Below, in pieces: positions 12,366-25,300 of a stretch of DNA of 64,000 nt. A program made the position numbers and the translations under genes. How positions within the stretch are numbered: the first letter of the stretch is position 1; the number at the start of each line of letters is the position of its first letter. This DNA is from Apostichopus japonicus (taxonomy: Eukaryota > Echinodermata > Holothuroidea > Aspidochirotida > Stichopodidae). Below the pieces are notes generated by a model. It saw nothing but the letters and a program-made list of their open reading frames with translations, was not told the DNA's origin and did not search any database. Where the stretch lies: NCBI RefSeq assembly GCF_037975245.1, contig NC_092568.1:3565001-3629000 (forward strand), written 5' to 3'.

Positions 12366-15300
12366 GTGAGTAAGTCGCATGGTGTTCATTTGTTGCAAGG
12401 TGCAATTGAACGCCTGTGTTACACCTTTCATGGTTTCCTGGGTCTAACTAACCAAGAATTGTCCTTTTCCTTTTTGTACGTCATGTACCTAATGGTTATA
12501 TAATTTGATTTCTTCTGCTCCTGTGTATTAAGACAAACGGAACAATTTGCTGCCATATTTGATAACGTCAACACTGACATGAAAACATTCACAGTTTGTT
12601 GAACTTCGTTCACCATCAAATACAATACTTTAGTCATAGACTTGATACATGCGAACTACTCACGTCGAACATTGAACCTAGTTCACAATGTCATTCAGCT
12701 TAAGACAATAAATAATCCTACCATAGAAATCTGACGGAAATTTTCACATGATAAATCGAACTTTATCTCACGATTAATGCGGAAAACTAAGAGCAAATCG
12801 GAATAATTAAAGTGACTTTAAAACTACAGCTACGAACAGGTAAACCTGCACGCATGATAAGTAAAGAAGTATGAATTCTTAGATCCGGATTCTCGGAGTT
12901 TGAAAAAAATATATAGAAACAGTAAGAAATAGTCTACGTATGTGCAAGTCTTTTATATACTCCGAGCATAGCAAAAACAAAGCCACTCATCTCCATCCAA
13001 TATGTCTTTCTCCATTTTTGGGATATTCTTTGCTTTAGCATGATCTGAATCCGTCAGAATTATAAGTATAAAGAAGTAAACTAAATATGAACTCTTGTAA
13101 TTGAAAACGTTAGAAATATGTCATATCTTTATTGATTAAGGAAACATGTAATTCCGAGCTGGACAGGGTATTTGGGGGGAGGAGGGGAGGTTTTTTGCGA
13201 ATCAAGTTCTTCTTTACCATGACGACTATATACCTGTTTGCTTTGATATCCAGAGTTCAAGGAAGCCTTCCTTCTATTTGACCAAGACAAAGATGGCGTC
13301 ATCAGTGCCAATGAACTAGACAAGGTGATGAAGTTGCTGAAACAAGATACGAGTGAGGAGGAAATCAGAGAAATGTTTGACGAGGCTGACACTGATGGTA
13401 TAAAAACCATAGACTGCGATAGAAACAAATTCTTTGAGTTTTATTTATCCAATGAACACGATTATAGTGTTGTTGAATATCGGGCATTCTTTCCCAATAG
13501 CACGCTGGTAGGATTGGAGCACGAATGCGACTGTGAGGGAGGATTTGTTCATTTTGTAAAAAATTTCTCTGAGTATGTGAGAAACTGACAAATTCTTCAC
13601 ATATATTTATAAATTCTAAAATTTTACAATTACATCCTATAAAACTATTTCATAAACTATTGGAGCACGAATATATACATACATCTAGATTCCAAATGAT
13701 AACTTTGGAGAACGATGGGTACATTTTGTTGCATTCTGCTAACTACTTTGGTTAACGTTACGTCACATCCTTAAATTAATGGACGTTAAATATGCAGTAA
13801 CCACAATTGTGTCAATTCCTTCAAATTTCTTTCCATAGTACCGTATGTGTCTCCGATGTCTCTAATAATCACTTTAATGACAGCTCTATAGTTTTTGACA
13901 GTTCTTGATTGCGACCGGTACGTGTCATAGCTTGAAAACAGTATCTCACACATTTTGTTTCAAAAGGAAATGGAGCTATCGATTTCAAAGAGTTTCTCAC
14001 GATGATGGCGAACAAGATGTCCAAACATAGTATTGACGATGGGATGAAACAAGCCTTCAAAGTCTTTGAGACTGATATTAAAGGCCACGTAAGGTAAGAG
14101 CTGGAGTTTATTTGACTTTTGCTAACACCGAAAAACAAAAACAAATGATGAAATTGTTTTGAGGATATTGCCTGACACTTAAACAAAATAATGCATATAT
14201 AATTTGTACAATTATTTACATCACTTTTTCATTTTCATCATTTGCGGTCCTATCTGCGTGTCATATATATAATTTGTACAATTATTTACATCACTTTTTC
14301 ATTTTCATCATTTGCGGTCCTATCTGCGTGTCATATATATAATTTGTACAATTATTTACATCACTTTTTCATTTTCATCATTTGCGGTCCTATCTGCGTG
14401 TCACCTATTTACACGTCTTCGAGTTACTTCAGAAGATCATTTGTTTCACTAATTCTAATATCCGAAATCTTCACATTTGCATGTATTACCCACAGTGCCG
14501 ACGACTCAATACATATAGGCTAAGGGAAGAAATGTTGTTAATTTCGGTGACAATATTCAAAGTGTAACGGCATATTGCTCTACATACGTAATTCGACAGC
14601 ACTTATAGGTACAAGATTCATGAAGCGATATTGTTTATCTCATTTTATCTTTATTTTTGCTTGGCAACCATCTTAACTTTCAAAATTAAAATCCTGTTAA
14701 CAAAAAAACATCAAATGCGTTCCATAAATTTAATATTAAATGAAATACAAACGTTATTAAATTAATCATTCAAGTCCAATAAATGATACTATGGTAGCCT
14801 GTACCTTTCCGAAATAATTACCTTGATATTTTCCTTAAAACTATATTCGTTAATGTTAAAATAATCTTTAAAATACTTACGCAAACTAAACACATATGGA
14901 ATGGCTTTAAATTGCTTGCATTTAAATATATGTTCCTTTACTAAAATTATTCAACGTTAGCTACCTGGTCACACCCCCACAAAAAAAAAAAAAAAGGTTT
15001 ATTTTAATGTTTGCGCAGATACACAAACGCTGTGAATATAATTACAAAGTACAAATATAAACTTGCAATAAAATGAAAATGTGTTAGATTTTCTCGATGT
15101 CATTGTGGCAAAATGTACAGTTCACTGTAAGGCGTTTATAAAACAAATATAGGATAAATTATATGGAGAATAATATACTGAAACCATTTAATTTGAACGT
15201 TGGTAGAACAACGGAAATGAATGGAGTATAATATCTAGCCCACGATGATTGCGATATATCCAGGGATTTTCCAGAGATTTTCTTTTGAACTCGGATTGCT

Positions 15301-18300
15301 ATAAGAGTTTACTGTAAACAGATTTACACGTTAAATAATTACGGTGTAACATCATACTGCTTAACCTATATACCGGGGTTTGGAATGCTATGGTGTAGAT
15401 TATTAAAAAAGTTACTCCATGCCGTCGTAATATAGTGAATAAGCCAATGGTATTCAAGAAAATGATTACTAATGCCCAAAATACTAACCATATGGTATTA
15501 GACGTAGAAAGTACCCTTTTCTTATCAATTAGCTCGTTTACAAAGTAGATGCCCTTTCTAAACCGATGAGAGTAAGAACGGGTTGATTGATTACTAAAAT
15601 TATTATTCCACGACTGACTCAGAGTTAATGTGTCATTTTTCCTTTTCCCCCAGTGAAATCCCCTGTTTACAAAAATATTGGGCTGAGGCTAACACATCTT
15701 TCCAAAATTCATTCTACTCAAGTTAATTTGCATTCCTGTTAACATCATTCCCATACTTAAATATTCAATGTATCTTGATAAATAACAAGAAACATGTCCC
15801 TGACAACCGCTTTTTAACATACGTGCAAAACATGCAACAATAAGTGCAACGAACACAGTGTATGGATACGTCAACCATTCTTAATACCACCTTCAGAGTA
15901 ATCTTGAATAATATAGATTCGACTTTACACGATCTGGTTTCTGTAAACACAAATAATTAAAACAAAATATATACCTTTAAGTGCAACGCAATGTATGGCT
16001 ATGTCAATCATTTTTAATACCACCTTCCAGAATACTCTTGAATAATATAGTTTCGACTCAAACGATCTGTTTTTTTTTACCGTCATACTTCAGTATCGAT
16101 GTCAATGTTGAAGGTAATGCCAAGGATGTAAAATCCTCTCCAAAAACCCAATAAATATCGTTCAAAAACATTTGAAAACCAGTCAATGTTCCTGCTCCCA
16201 CTAACATGGACTTACTAATATTCATTTTTAAACCTGAAAATTCCACGAAAAAGTGATTGAGTAAATTGCGAAAACATCGTTCGTTCGCTTCGACAAAGAA
16301 CCTGGTGTCATCAGCATAAGGAGTCATTTTATATTCTTTTCCACCGATATCAATACCTCGAATGGAATCATCATTGCTTATTAAAACATTCAATAGCTGA
16401 GTACATAATTTAAAAATATATGGGGATAGTGGGTCTCCTTGCCGGCATCCTCTTTCAACAGGAAATTATTGTGATGGAAACCATTGATGAGGACAAAAGA
16501 GGAAGCACAGTTATAAAATGTTTCAAAACACTTGAAGATATGTGTTTTTCATTCGTTTTTAAAGTATGTTTTCATGTCTATATTTCTAGTGCTGACGACA
16601 TTCGTCACGTCATGAAGACGTATGGTGATACTCTACCCACCGAGGATGTTGAAGAAATGCTGAGAGTTGCTGGGGTAGATAACGATGGAAATATTGATTA
16701 CATGGGTAATTAATTGATTTTTCTCAATACAAATTAAAATGACTAAAAGGAATATATAGTAGCTAACGTCATATAAATTGTTTGTAAGTCAACTTGGAGA
16801 TTGCAATCGGCATCGAAGGTCTACCATCAAGTTGTGAAATCTCTCAAAATAAGGATGAACGAATATCTATATAGTTAACCCAAGTATACACTATCCGGTA
16901 TATAGCTCCCGAATGTTTTCTTTACTTGAGTGTATTAATATTGCCCTTAAAAGTACAAGTACTGTGAATTATTAAAAAGAATGACTAAATGTGCCTTATA
17001 GTTGCGAGTAAGAACCACGCTACATTTGTACATGGTAAAATACTGAATGACATAAGATGAAGAACGAAAGATTTAGACTATTAAAAAGTGTCTAATTCCA
17101 CCCCTTTTTCTATTGAAGTTACGTCATGAAACTAGAATATATTATTCTTTGTCAAATTTCTCATGGAGCCCGTGTTCATTTACCACAGTTTCTTTCAAGT
17201 TCTTTCAAGTCAACAGATCAAACAACATCTTTATATAAAATCGCAATCAGCTTGCAGTCTGAAACTAAAGACAATCCAAGATTAACTTCCATTAGATCTC
17301 GTGATAACTAACAACCGTCCACACCACATTATTGCTTTTTCATGGCCAACGTTTAAAAAAAACTATACGAATATCAGGAAGTGATTCATGTAACTGATTT
17401 ATATTTCACAATGCAAACGATACACTGCGTGGTATTGAACTAACGAACTTGGAAGTTCGTACATGCGCCATATAACCGCAATATAATGACGGATTTGATT
17501 TCCAAGTATTATATAGCAAATGAACTCAGAGGTCAGGTTTATAACACACAGAATATGGGACAAGTACCGGCTATTTCGAGTACATCATCATTGAGTATTG
17601 CCTCCGAAGTTAACAGCCTTCCCAGTTCACTGTGTCAAATAGCACCAGTTACATGCCATACGTAAATTACGACTTTAGACATTGCCTACATGTGTTAAAT
17701 ATCCGCAATATAATGACAATTTGATCTCCAAGTATTATATACCCAGCTAATATACTCAGGTTTATAACACACTGCATAGAGGAACCGAATGTGGGACAGA
17801 CCCGACTCGGTTGGGGGCCAAACCGGATATTTGGAATACATCATCGTTGAGTATTGCGTGAGAAGTTAACAGCCTTCTCAGTTCACTGTGGCATATAGTA
17901 CCAGTTGCATATCATACGTAAGGAATAACTACAACCGTTCAACCAATCTATACCGTAAAATTGCTCGTTACAAGTAACAAAACTGCCGTTTTCGTTGAGG
18001 AGTACAAAATCCAAAGAAGAAACAAAACCTTAAAAACGTTAAGGAGTCTTAAATGTAAACAAGATGGATACGAAGGGAGTTGAAGTTACGATTTTACCCA
18101 CCGATTCGCCTGGTTACGTTTTTGAAGATCCGACACAAAGAACACTTTTGTCCGTTATAGTGATACTTGTGGCGGCTGTTGGCATTCCTGGGAATATATT
18201 GGTTATGATTGCTGTGACTTTTTCGAAAAGATTGCAAACCAAGACCAATTCATTTGTCGTGAATTTGGCGTGTTCTGATCTTGCTACGTGTCTCGTCCTT

Positions 18301-19420
18301 CCGTTCCAAGTTGTCGCTTTGTTGAACGATAGTTGGCCGTTGCCAGACCCGTTGTGCACCTTTGTTGCTATTGTTGTATGGGTTGGTCTTGGTAGCAGCA
18401 TAGTCAATCTCGCCTTAATCGCCTTTAACCGTATCACGTTAATAACTAAATCTCGTACTCACTACGACCAACTATATTCAAAGAGAAATCTTGTCCTCAT
18501 GTTAGCTTCAGCATGGATCATTCCGATCGTCCTGGTTACGGTCCCACCCTTGTGTGGCCTTGGAGGAATCGGCTACTCGGAGAGATATAAGATATGTTCA
18601 GCTGACTCAACCCATCCTTTATCGGATGTTTACGCATTCATCAGCAGTGTTCTCGTTGAAGTTCCTTGTTTGATCATTATCATTACATGTTACGTCAAAA
18701 TTTATCGATTCATTCGAGCTAAAAATCGCGAGCTGTTTTCCAACAACGCATGTAGAGGGGAAAACAAGGGCAACGCCCAATCAGCGGCCTTCAAAAGACA
18801 AGTGAAAGTGACAAAGAACTTGTTTTTGGTGGTATGTTCGTATATCATCTGTATAATGCCCTTTGCTATCGCCTGTTTGATACCACCCAGCTACCCTTCC
18901 ATTCCTTGGGTGTCGATATTTCTTATCGCTAACTGTTGTGTGAATCCAATCATTTATGGGCTAAAACATCCTCAGTTTAGAGATGTATTTCGAAATATCC
19001 TATCGTGCAAGTTTAGACTTATTCCAGAGCCATCGAAGCTATTGCAGAGTCTCACCACCAGCTCTACTGGCGCATAACAAGCTCATTGGGTACCGTATTT
19101 CAGAATACGTGACAATTCTTCAATTAATCCACACAGAAGAACTGATTTAGTCGGAATATCATGTTCCTTTGAGAAAAGGAAAATGATAAAATGATTGAAT
19201 AACGCTTTAACCATATAGTACGTTAACTGTTTTCCTAATGATTCACTTGTCCATTCCAAACCGTATAATGTTTTTATACCTAGACTACTCTTTTTTAGCG
19301 TTGATTCAAATATTTGGTCGCATTTGTTTACTATACTTTAGCTTTCAAATATAGTTTGGATTATTCACTAATATTCACAATATAAATTAAGATTAAATTA
19401 GTTTAATAAATGAATATAAC

Positions 19421-19455
<35 letters not shown>

Positions 19456-22291
19456 CTTAGCCAGCAAATTGATTCCAAAACCAGAAAACTGCAAAAAGAA
19501 CTCCCCAAGAACGAGTTCGAAAGAAAGCTTGACTCCATCTCCAAAATTTGCTTGAACCTCTCACATACCCTAGCTTCAAGACAATGTCACAAATTGAAGA
19601 GGGATAATGTCACGCAAAGAGTTAAGTCTTCTGGTGAAACCCAACTTGAAACCTCAAAAAGAACCAGGTCTCGCAGATTCCGTCGGAAAGAGATACAGAC
19701 CGCATGCAACACCACCAAAAGTGCAGTTGTTACCATTGATTGCCAATTCTCGGCAGGAGAAACAAACCTACTCTCCAAAGGTCTAAATTTTTGCCCTAAA
19801 CCACGGCAAGTAAACGCTCAGAAACTTTCTCTTGACCTAAATCTGTTCTATCGACGCTTACGTCTCCGTGATTTTTTTGCCGACGAAAATGGCAATAACA
19901 CCACGCAAGAAACCAACGACTTGCATTCCAATTTTAAGCCAAAAAGCTCGTGGAATCCACCCAAGGCCCATTGTGCGCCTCTTGAATCATTTATTTCGGC
20001 CATTGAAGATGATGTCAAAACACACACCTCCGCCCCAGACTTCCGCGACAATCTCAACAAAACTGAGAGACAGGCCATTCATGAACTGCGGAAGCGCGAT
20101 GACATTGTCATCAAGCCAGCCGACAAGGGTTCTGCAATTGTCGCTATGGGCAAACAATTCTACAGAGAGGAAGCCAACAGACTACTCAGCAACCCTCAAC
20201 ACTACAAACTCCTGGATTCTGATCCAACTCAAGAAATCACACAAAACGTGAAAAGAGTCATCCAAAAGATAGTCTCTAACGGTTCCATTGACCGCAAGTT
20301 AGGCCAAAACCTCCTGGAAAATGACCCAAAACCTGGTCGCTTTTATTTTCTGCCTAAAATTCACAAAGAAGGCAATCCCGGGAGGCCCATAATATCGGGT
20401 AATGGCACAGCGACTGAAAAAATTTCCAAATTCGTGGATCTCCTCATCCAACCTCTCGTTTCGGCCCTACCGTCCTATGTGCAGGACACTACGGATTTCA
20501 TCCGGAAAATTGGGGAAATAAAAAATCTTCCCTTATCTTCTCTGTTAGTTACCTTGGATGTGTCTTCGTTATACACAAATATCCCTAACGAAGAGGGCAT
20601 TTCGGCCTGCACAAAAGCATTCAAACCGATACGTGGCAAAACCCCCACGAAGAAAGAATTGGCCGAATTAATGCAACTTATCTTGACCAACAATAATCTG
20701 GTATTTGGCAACAAACACTACCTCCAAATTCATGGCACCGCAATGGGTACCAAAATGGCACCGTCTTTTGCCAACATCTTTATGGGAAACCTCGAGAAAG
20801 AATTTTTATCTCGACAAAACTTGAAACCACACACGTGGTTACGTTACATTGACGATATCTTTATGATATGGACCCATGGTGAGGCTAATCTAAAACTCTT
20901 CATTGATGACATAAACTCGTTTCATCACACTATCAAATTCACTGCTGATTTTTCTGGACATGGCGTTCACTTTCTGGACACCACCGTGACCCTACAAAAT
21001 GGTTCACTCAAAACAGACTTGTTCAATAAACCTACGAACAAGCACAACTACCTCTTACCAAGCAGTTGCCATCCACGTCACTGTACCAGAAATATTCCGT
21101 ACAGTCAAGCGTTGCGCATTCGACGCATTTGCTCCTCTGAAGTCGATTTTGATTCACGCACTAAAGAACTGTCACAACACCTCCTAAACAGACAGTATTT
21201 TCGGGGTACTATTGAAAATGCCATCAAAAAGGCTAAAAGCAAACCCCGTACCGAAACATTGACGTACAAAACTCGTCCAACCAGTTCCAAAAGGGTACCA
21301 TTGGTTACTGAATTCCACCCTGGTCTCCCACCACTGGCTAATATCATTCAGAAGAATTTTCACCTACTTCAAGGCACCGAACGCCTGAAATCAGTATTCC
21401 CAGAATTACCTGTCATCGCTTTTAAAAGACCCAGCAACCTACGGGATATCTTAGTTCGGGCATCCTTTCGGGATGACACCCCATTAGGGGAAAGCAAAAC
21501 AGAAACTACAGGATCATCGCCCTGTACACAAAATTGCAAAACGTGCTTACTTGTCGATTCGACCGGGGCCTTTCAGAGCAACCAAACCAAACGCACGTTC
21601 CAAATTCGGCACAAAATTAACTGCCTATCCAAAAATGTCATTTACCTCATCTACTGCAATATTTGTAACTTACAATACATTGGAGAGTCAAAAAACACTC
21701 TTAGAATGAGAATGACACAACATAGATCGGCGATCAAAACAAAAAAGATCTACCAACCTGTTGCAAATCACTTCAATCTCCAAAATCATTCAATTGAGAA
21801 TTTGCGTGTTATTGCCATTGACCAGAACGATTCTTGGACAGATAAATCTAGGAAAGCGAAAGAAAATTTCTGGGAACTAAACCTAAAGACCACGGCACCA
21901 TTCGGTTTAAACATCAGAAACGATTTGCCGTCCCAGATAAACCAAAACAATTCCTTTACAATTACGACGGAATCGGATTAAAATAATCCGACGCGGATTA
22001 AAATAATCCGAATTTCTAAAACTTCTGCTCTATTCAGCAGAAATCAGTAAGTCGCTTTGCCTTTACAACCATGCCGACATCTTCTCTATAAAACAGTTTC
22101 AATTCCTGCTACTCCTTGTCACTTTCGGTGATCATGCACTGAAGAAGAGCTAGTTTTGCTCGAAAGCTCTGCAAAAACCAAACATTGGCTGTTTTACTTC
22201 CAATCATTTACCTAATTCAATTATTGTATCTCACTCGAGATCCAGCCTTTCTCTAAATGCAGCATAGTTGTTTAACAGTTTTTCCGTTATT

Positions 22292-22359
<68 letters not shown>

Positions 22360-25300
22360 TATATCCTACCTTTGGTCGACATCTGTTAAAAGTTAACATT
22401 TTGGTGGACAAATTATGTATATAGATATATATCTGTGAAAACACGTGTTATTGAGTGAATGAATGCCGAGGAACACTTCTACGGAACCCCTTTGCCATTA
22501 TTTCATCTGTCTTTTTTACTACATAGTCGGTTAGAGATATACACTTTTTGGGCCTTTTTATATAATTGTGTATGAGAGGGGGTCATTGTATATGTCTACA
22601 TTGAGTCATTTCTAAGGGACAGTATAAGTCTACTTCAAACCCTCATTTTGAGTGGGCAAAGTTATATCTTCATAAAACTAATGGAATAGTTGTGGTTGTA
22701 AAGAGATTTGACTAATTCTAACCAAGATCTGGACATTAAGGTTAATCATCGATCCTTTGATTGAATACCTTCTGTTGGACTACTACCACCCGAAATTAAA
22801 TCACCTCACCACAAATTATGTGCTGAAAGTGCATTTAATAGTTAAAATCTAACATGAATGTGTTAGAAAGACAGCATCGACATTCGTCAAATGGAATGTT
22901 GCAAATTTATAAATGGAAAATAAATATAGTAATTAGTAACTAATATCAATTTATGCTGTATTTTAAAAGGACCCCACACTTGTCCAGGAGTGTTGGAGGA
23001 AGGTGTGGTGAACTTGGCCCTTCCTCGAATTTCAAGGGATGAGGCCACTATGTTGGACCCATTTTATTTTTTAAAGGGACAGTAGAAAGTCTGAGACGCA
23101 AGTCGTTAGGGGACAGAATTTCACCCGTGAGGTCTAGAGCAGCGACCTTTGTAACCCCTCCTCAGCCCTCCGTGAAAATGTACAAATGGGTTTTTAGCAG
23201 ACTGTTAGCCAATAAAATCATCTAAAATTACGTTTTAGCCTGCTAAGGCAGACATTTTTCGAAAATAAGCATGTAGTGATTCCTATGTACTCAGTTCCGC
23301 AAAAAAGAATCTTTCACTAGTGAGTGGTTTAGCATTAGTAAACAATAGTCTTCATACGTTGCTTGACAACCACAATTACATTGATGATGTTTGATAAATT
23401 TTAGTGAAAGAAAAGTGTTTTGGTATTTTCTTTTCAAATATTTCTAAAGTTACAAACTTCAGCCTGTGAAGAGAGACCTGTTCAGTCGTAATTGCGATGG
23501 TGATGGTTTGGTCCTAACTGAGATTACAGGGAAATTGCACATATTGTACCCTAGACCTGATAATGGATAATGGACTTCACTGCGATCATTCCAAGGCAAT
23601 CTAGACGAAGGATAGACTTTGAATGCAATGAGCATGGTTGATGATATTGATTGCAGAAATATAGAGCGATATTCCGTATGTCAATTTCCTCCTAAGTCGT
23701 AAATGGAGAGTGGATTTTTTCGAGGATTGCTTTGCATAATTTTGGGCTCATGAAACGATACAATGTTATAAATACCATACACAAACACAATACAAGAAAC
23801 CAAACATTCAAGTAGGTCCTGTCTTTTCCAAACAAAATTACATTACTTCCTCTAAAAAACATTGCAAACAAAATTATATTACATCCTCTAAGAAACAAGC
23901 AAGCATACCATGCAAAAGTAAAACAAGGAAGGCAGACATACCATACAAACAACTTGTCTCACTTTTTGAAACAACAAAACAACAATCATGATAACAAATT
24001 CAAGGCAGTTGAAGTTGGAAATACCTACAGAATACCTCCACTATTTCTGGGGTCAAAAACTTTAGATGTGAATACATCTTGATCTTAGTGATCTTGAACC
24101 GAGGGAGAAATATATTTCTTAGTTAAGTTGACTAGCCTAGCTACTTCAGCACAGTGTACAACAAAATATGTCAGTTAAGAGCTCTCCGATGGTGAGGAAT
24201 GGCAACAAGTAGCTATTATTATTTCTACTATTTCCAGTTTTTTACTTATGACATGCACACAGCCCCCCCCCCCCCCCCGACAAGTAACTTGTTTTTTTTC
24301 CACAAAAGTGTAAAACTTGTGCACCAAGTAGCTCCATGTGGGTTTTCATGTTTCAAAAATCTCCAGGCCCTGACGGGGAATGTACCATCCTCAAAACCCC
24401 CTTACATGCTGCGTTAACACGCGTAGGTACACATTCAAACATTCCCAAAAGAAATCATGCGTATGCCCATAGAGAAGATTGTTCCAATCTCATTATAGTA
24501 TGCATTCAATCTTGATAAGGAAGATTAAAAGTCTCTTTGAGGAACTATGCCATCAGGATGTCGGTACAAGAGATCTAAGAAAATTGGCAGTCGACCATAT
24601 TGGGGGCAATGCAGGATATATCGTATGCAACACAAGGTTTTGATTTATGAAGCAGTCTATTTATTCTGGCTGGAGTTCCTTCTAGAGTGCTGTTTTAGCT
24701 CACCCTGTGATGTCGGAGTATAAGATCACACTGATAAAATGGAAATATGTCCCTTACTGCCAAGTAGCCTTGCACTCACATCAGAATATGATAAGGAAGA
24801 TTAAAAGTCTCTTTGAGGAACTACGTCATCAGGTTGTCAGTACAAGAAATCTAAGATAATAGGCAGTAGACCATATTTGGGGCAATGCAGAATATGTCGT
24901 ATACAACACAAGGTTCTACTGCCAAGTAACTTTGCACTCACGTGTTGCCTACAGTAACTGACATTAAGACCCAGCATGAACTGTCATTTTACAGAGACCA
25001 GAAATGAATATATTTATATTATGAAAATCCTTCTTGAAGGTGAGTTAGAAATTTGACAACACAATCTGGGGATGTATATGATCACTTTGCATTAAAATGT
25101 GCATTGTAAGTTATATATTACAGCTTGTCTTTTATATGGTTGTGGAGATAACCCCCAGTAGAATTTATACTTCTCTCATGTCAAGAGTATGGACTACATT
25201 TACATATCTGTGTTGCATTAAGTTTTTATCAGTGTTCGTGTCATTTGTTTCACTATCGTATGATACGACTAGTCTTAAACTACAACTATTGACAGCTTTG

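Larger units (their letters stand above)
1..16236 (+). repeat. Left copy of ~35.4-kb segmental duplication
   Basis: Position 1 matches 35,423 and position 16,236 matches 64,000, in the same orientation. The match holds receptor A, the calmodulin-like exons and most of the DNA between. Coding sequence differs by roughly 8 bases per kb. The left copy alone has the hAT MITE at 7,919, three units of a 70-bp repeat at 14,196 and a ~164-bp promoter deletion near 901. It lacks the composite block (39,980-50,531), 51,228-52,322 and 53,794-54,779 of the right copy. Both edges lie outside the window. An assembly that placed two haplotypes in tandem would look the same. Confidence 0.93.
14094..16589. 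other. Large intron of the calmodulin-like gene
   Basis: Holds a 70-bp minisatellite, a 137-150-bp tandem repeat and a minus-strand LINE fragment, listed separately. The rest (14,401-15,843) shows no gene. Confidence 0.7.
19456..22292 (+). mobile_element. Penelope-like element PLE-1
   Basis: Sits between two (TA)n arrays. It carries one long frame and a 310-bp 3' tail. The 5' end is cut by the TA array, so start codon and promoter are missing. Just after the stop, two short palindromes of GGATT/AATCC type (21,976-22,012) follow. The tail contains a hammerhead-like core (22,135-22,173) and is the source of the stray ends at 4,406, 30,318 and 50,533. Confidence 0.88.

Noticed and set aside
17119-17132. 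Alternative last exon of the calmodulin-like gene (after TATTGAAG)
   Set aside because: It would end as VTS and lack the acidic position 12; the exon at 27,788 fits calmodulin far better.
23461-23570. EF-hand-like stretch NCDGDGLVLTE
   Set aside because: Loop is one residue short, no donor follows, and no neighbouring EF exons were found.
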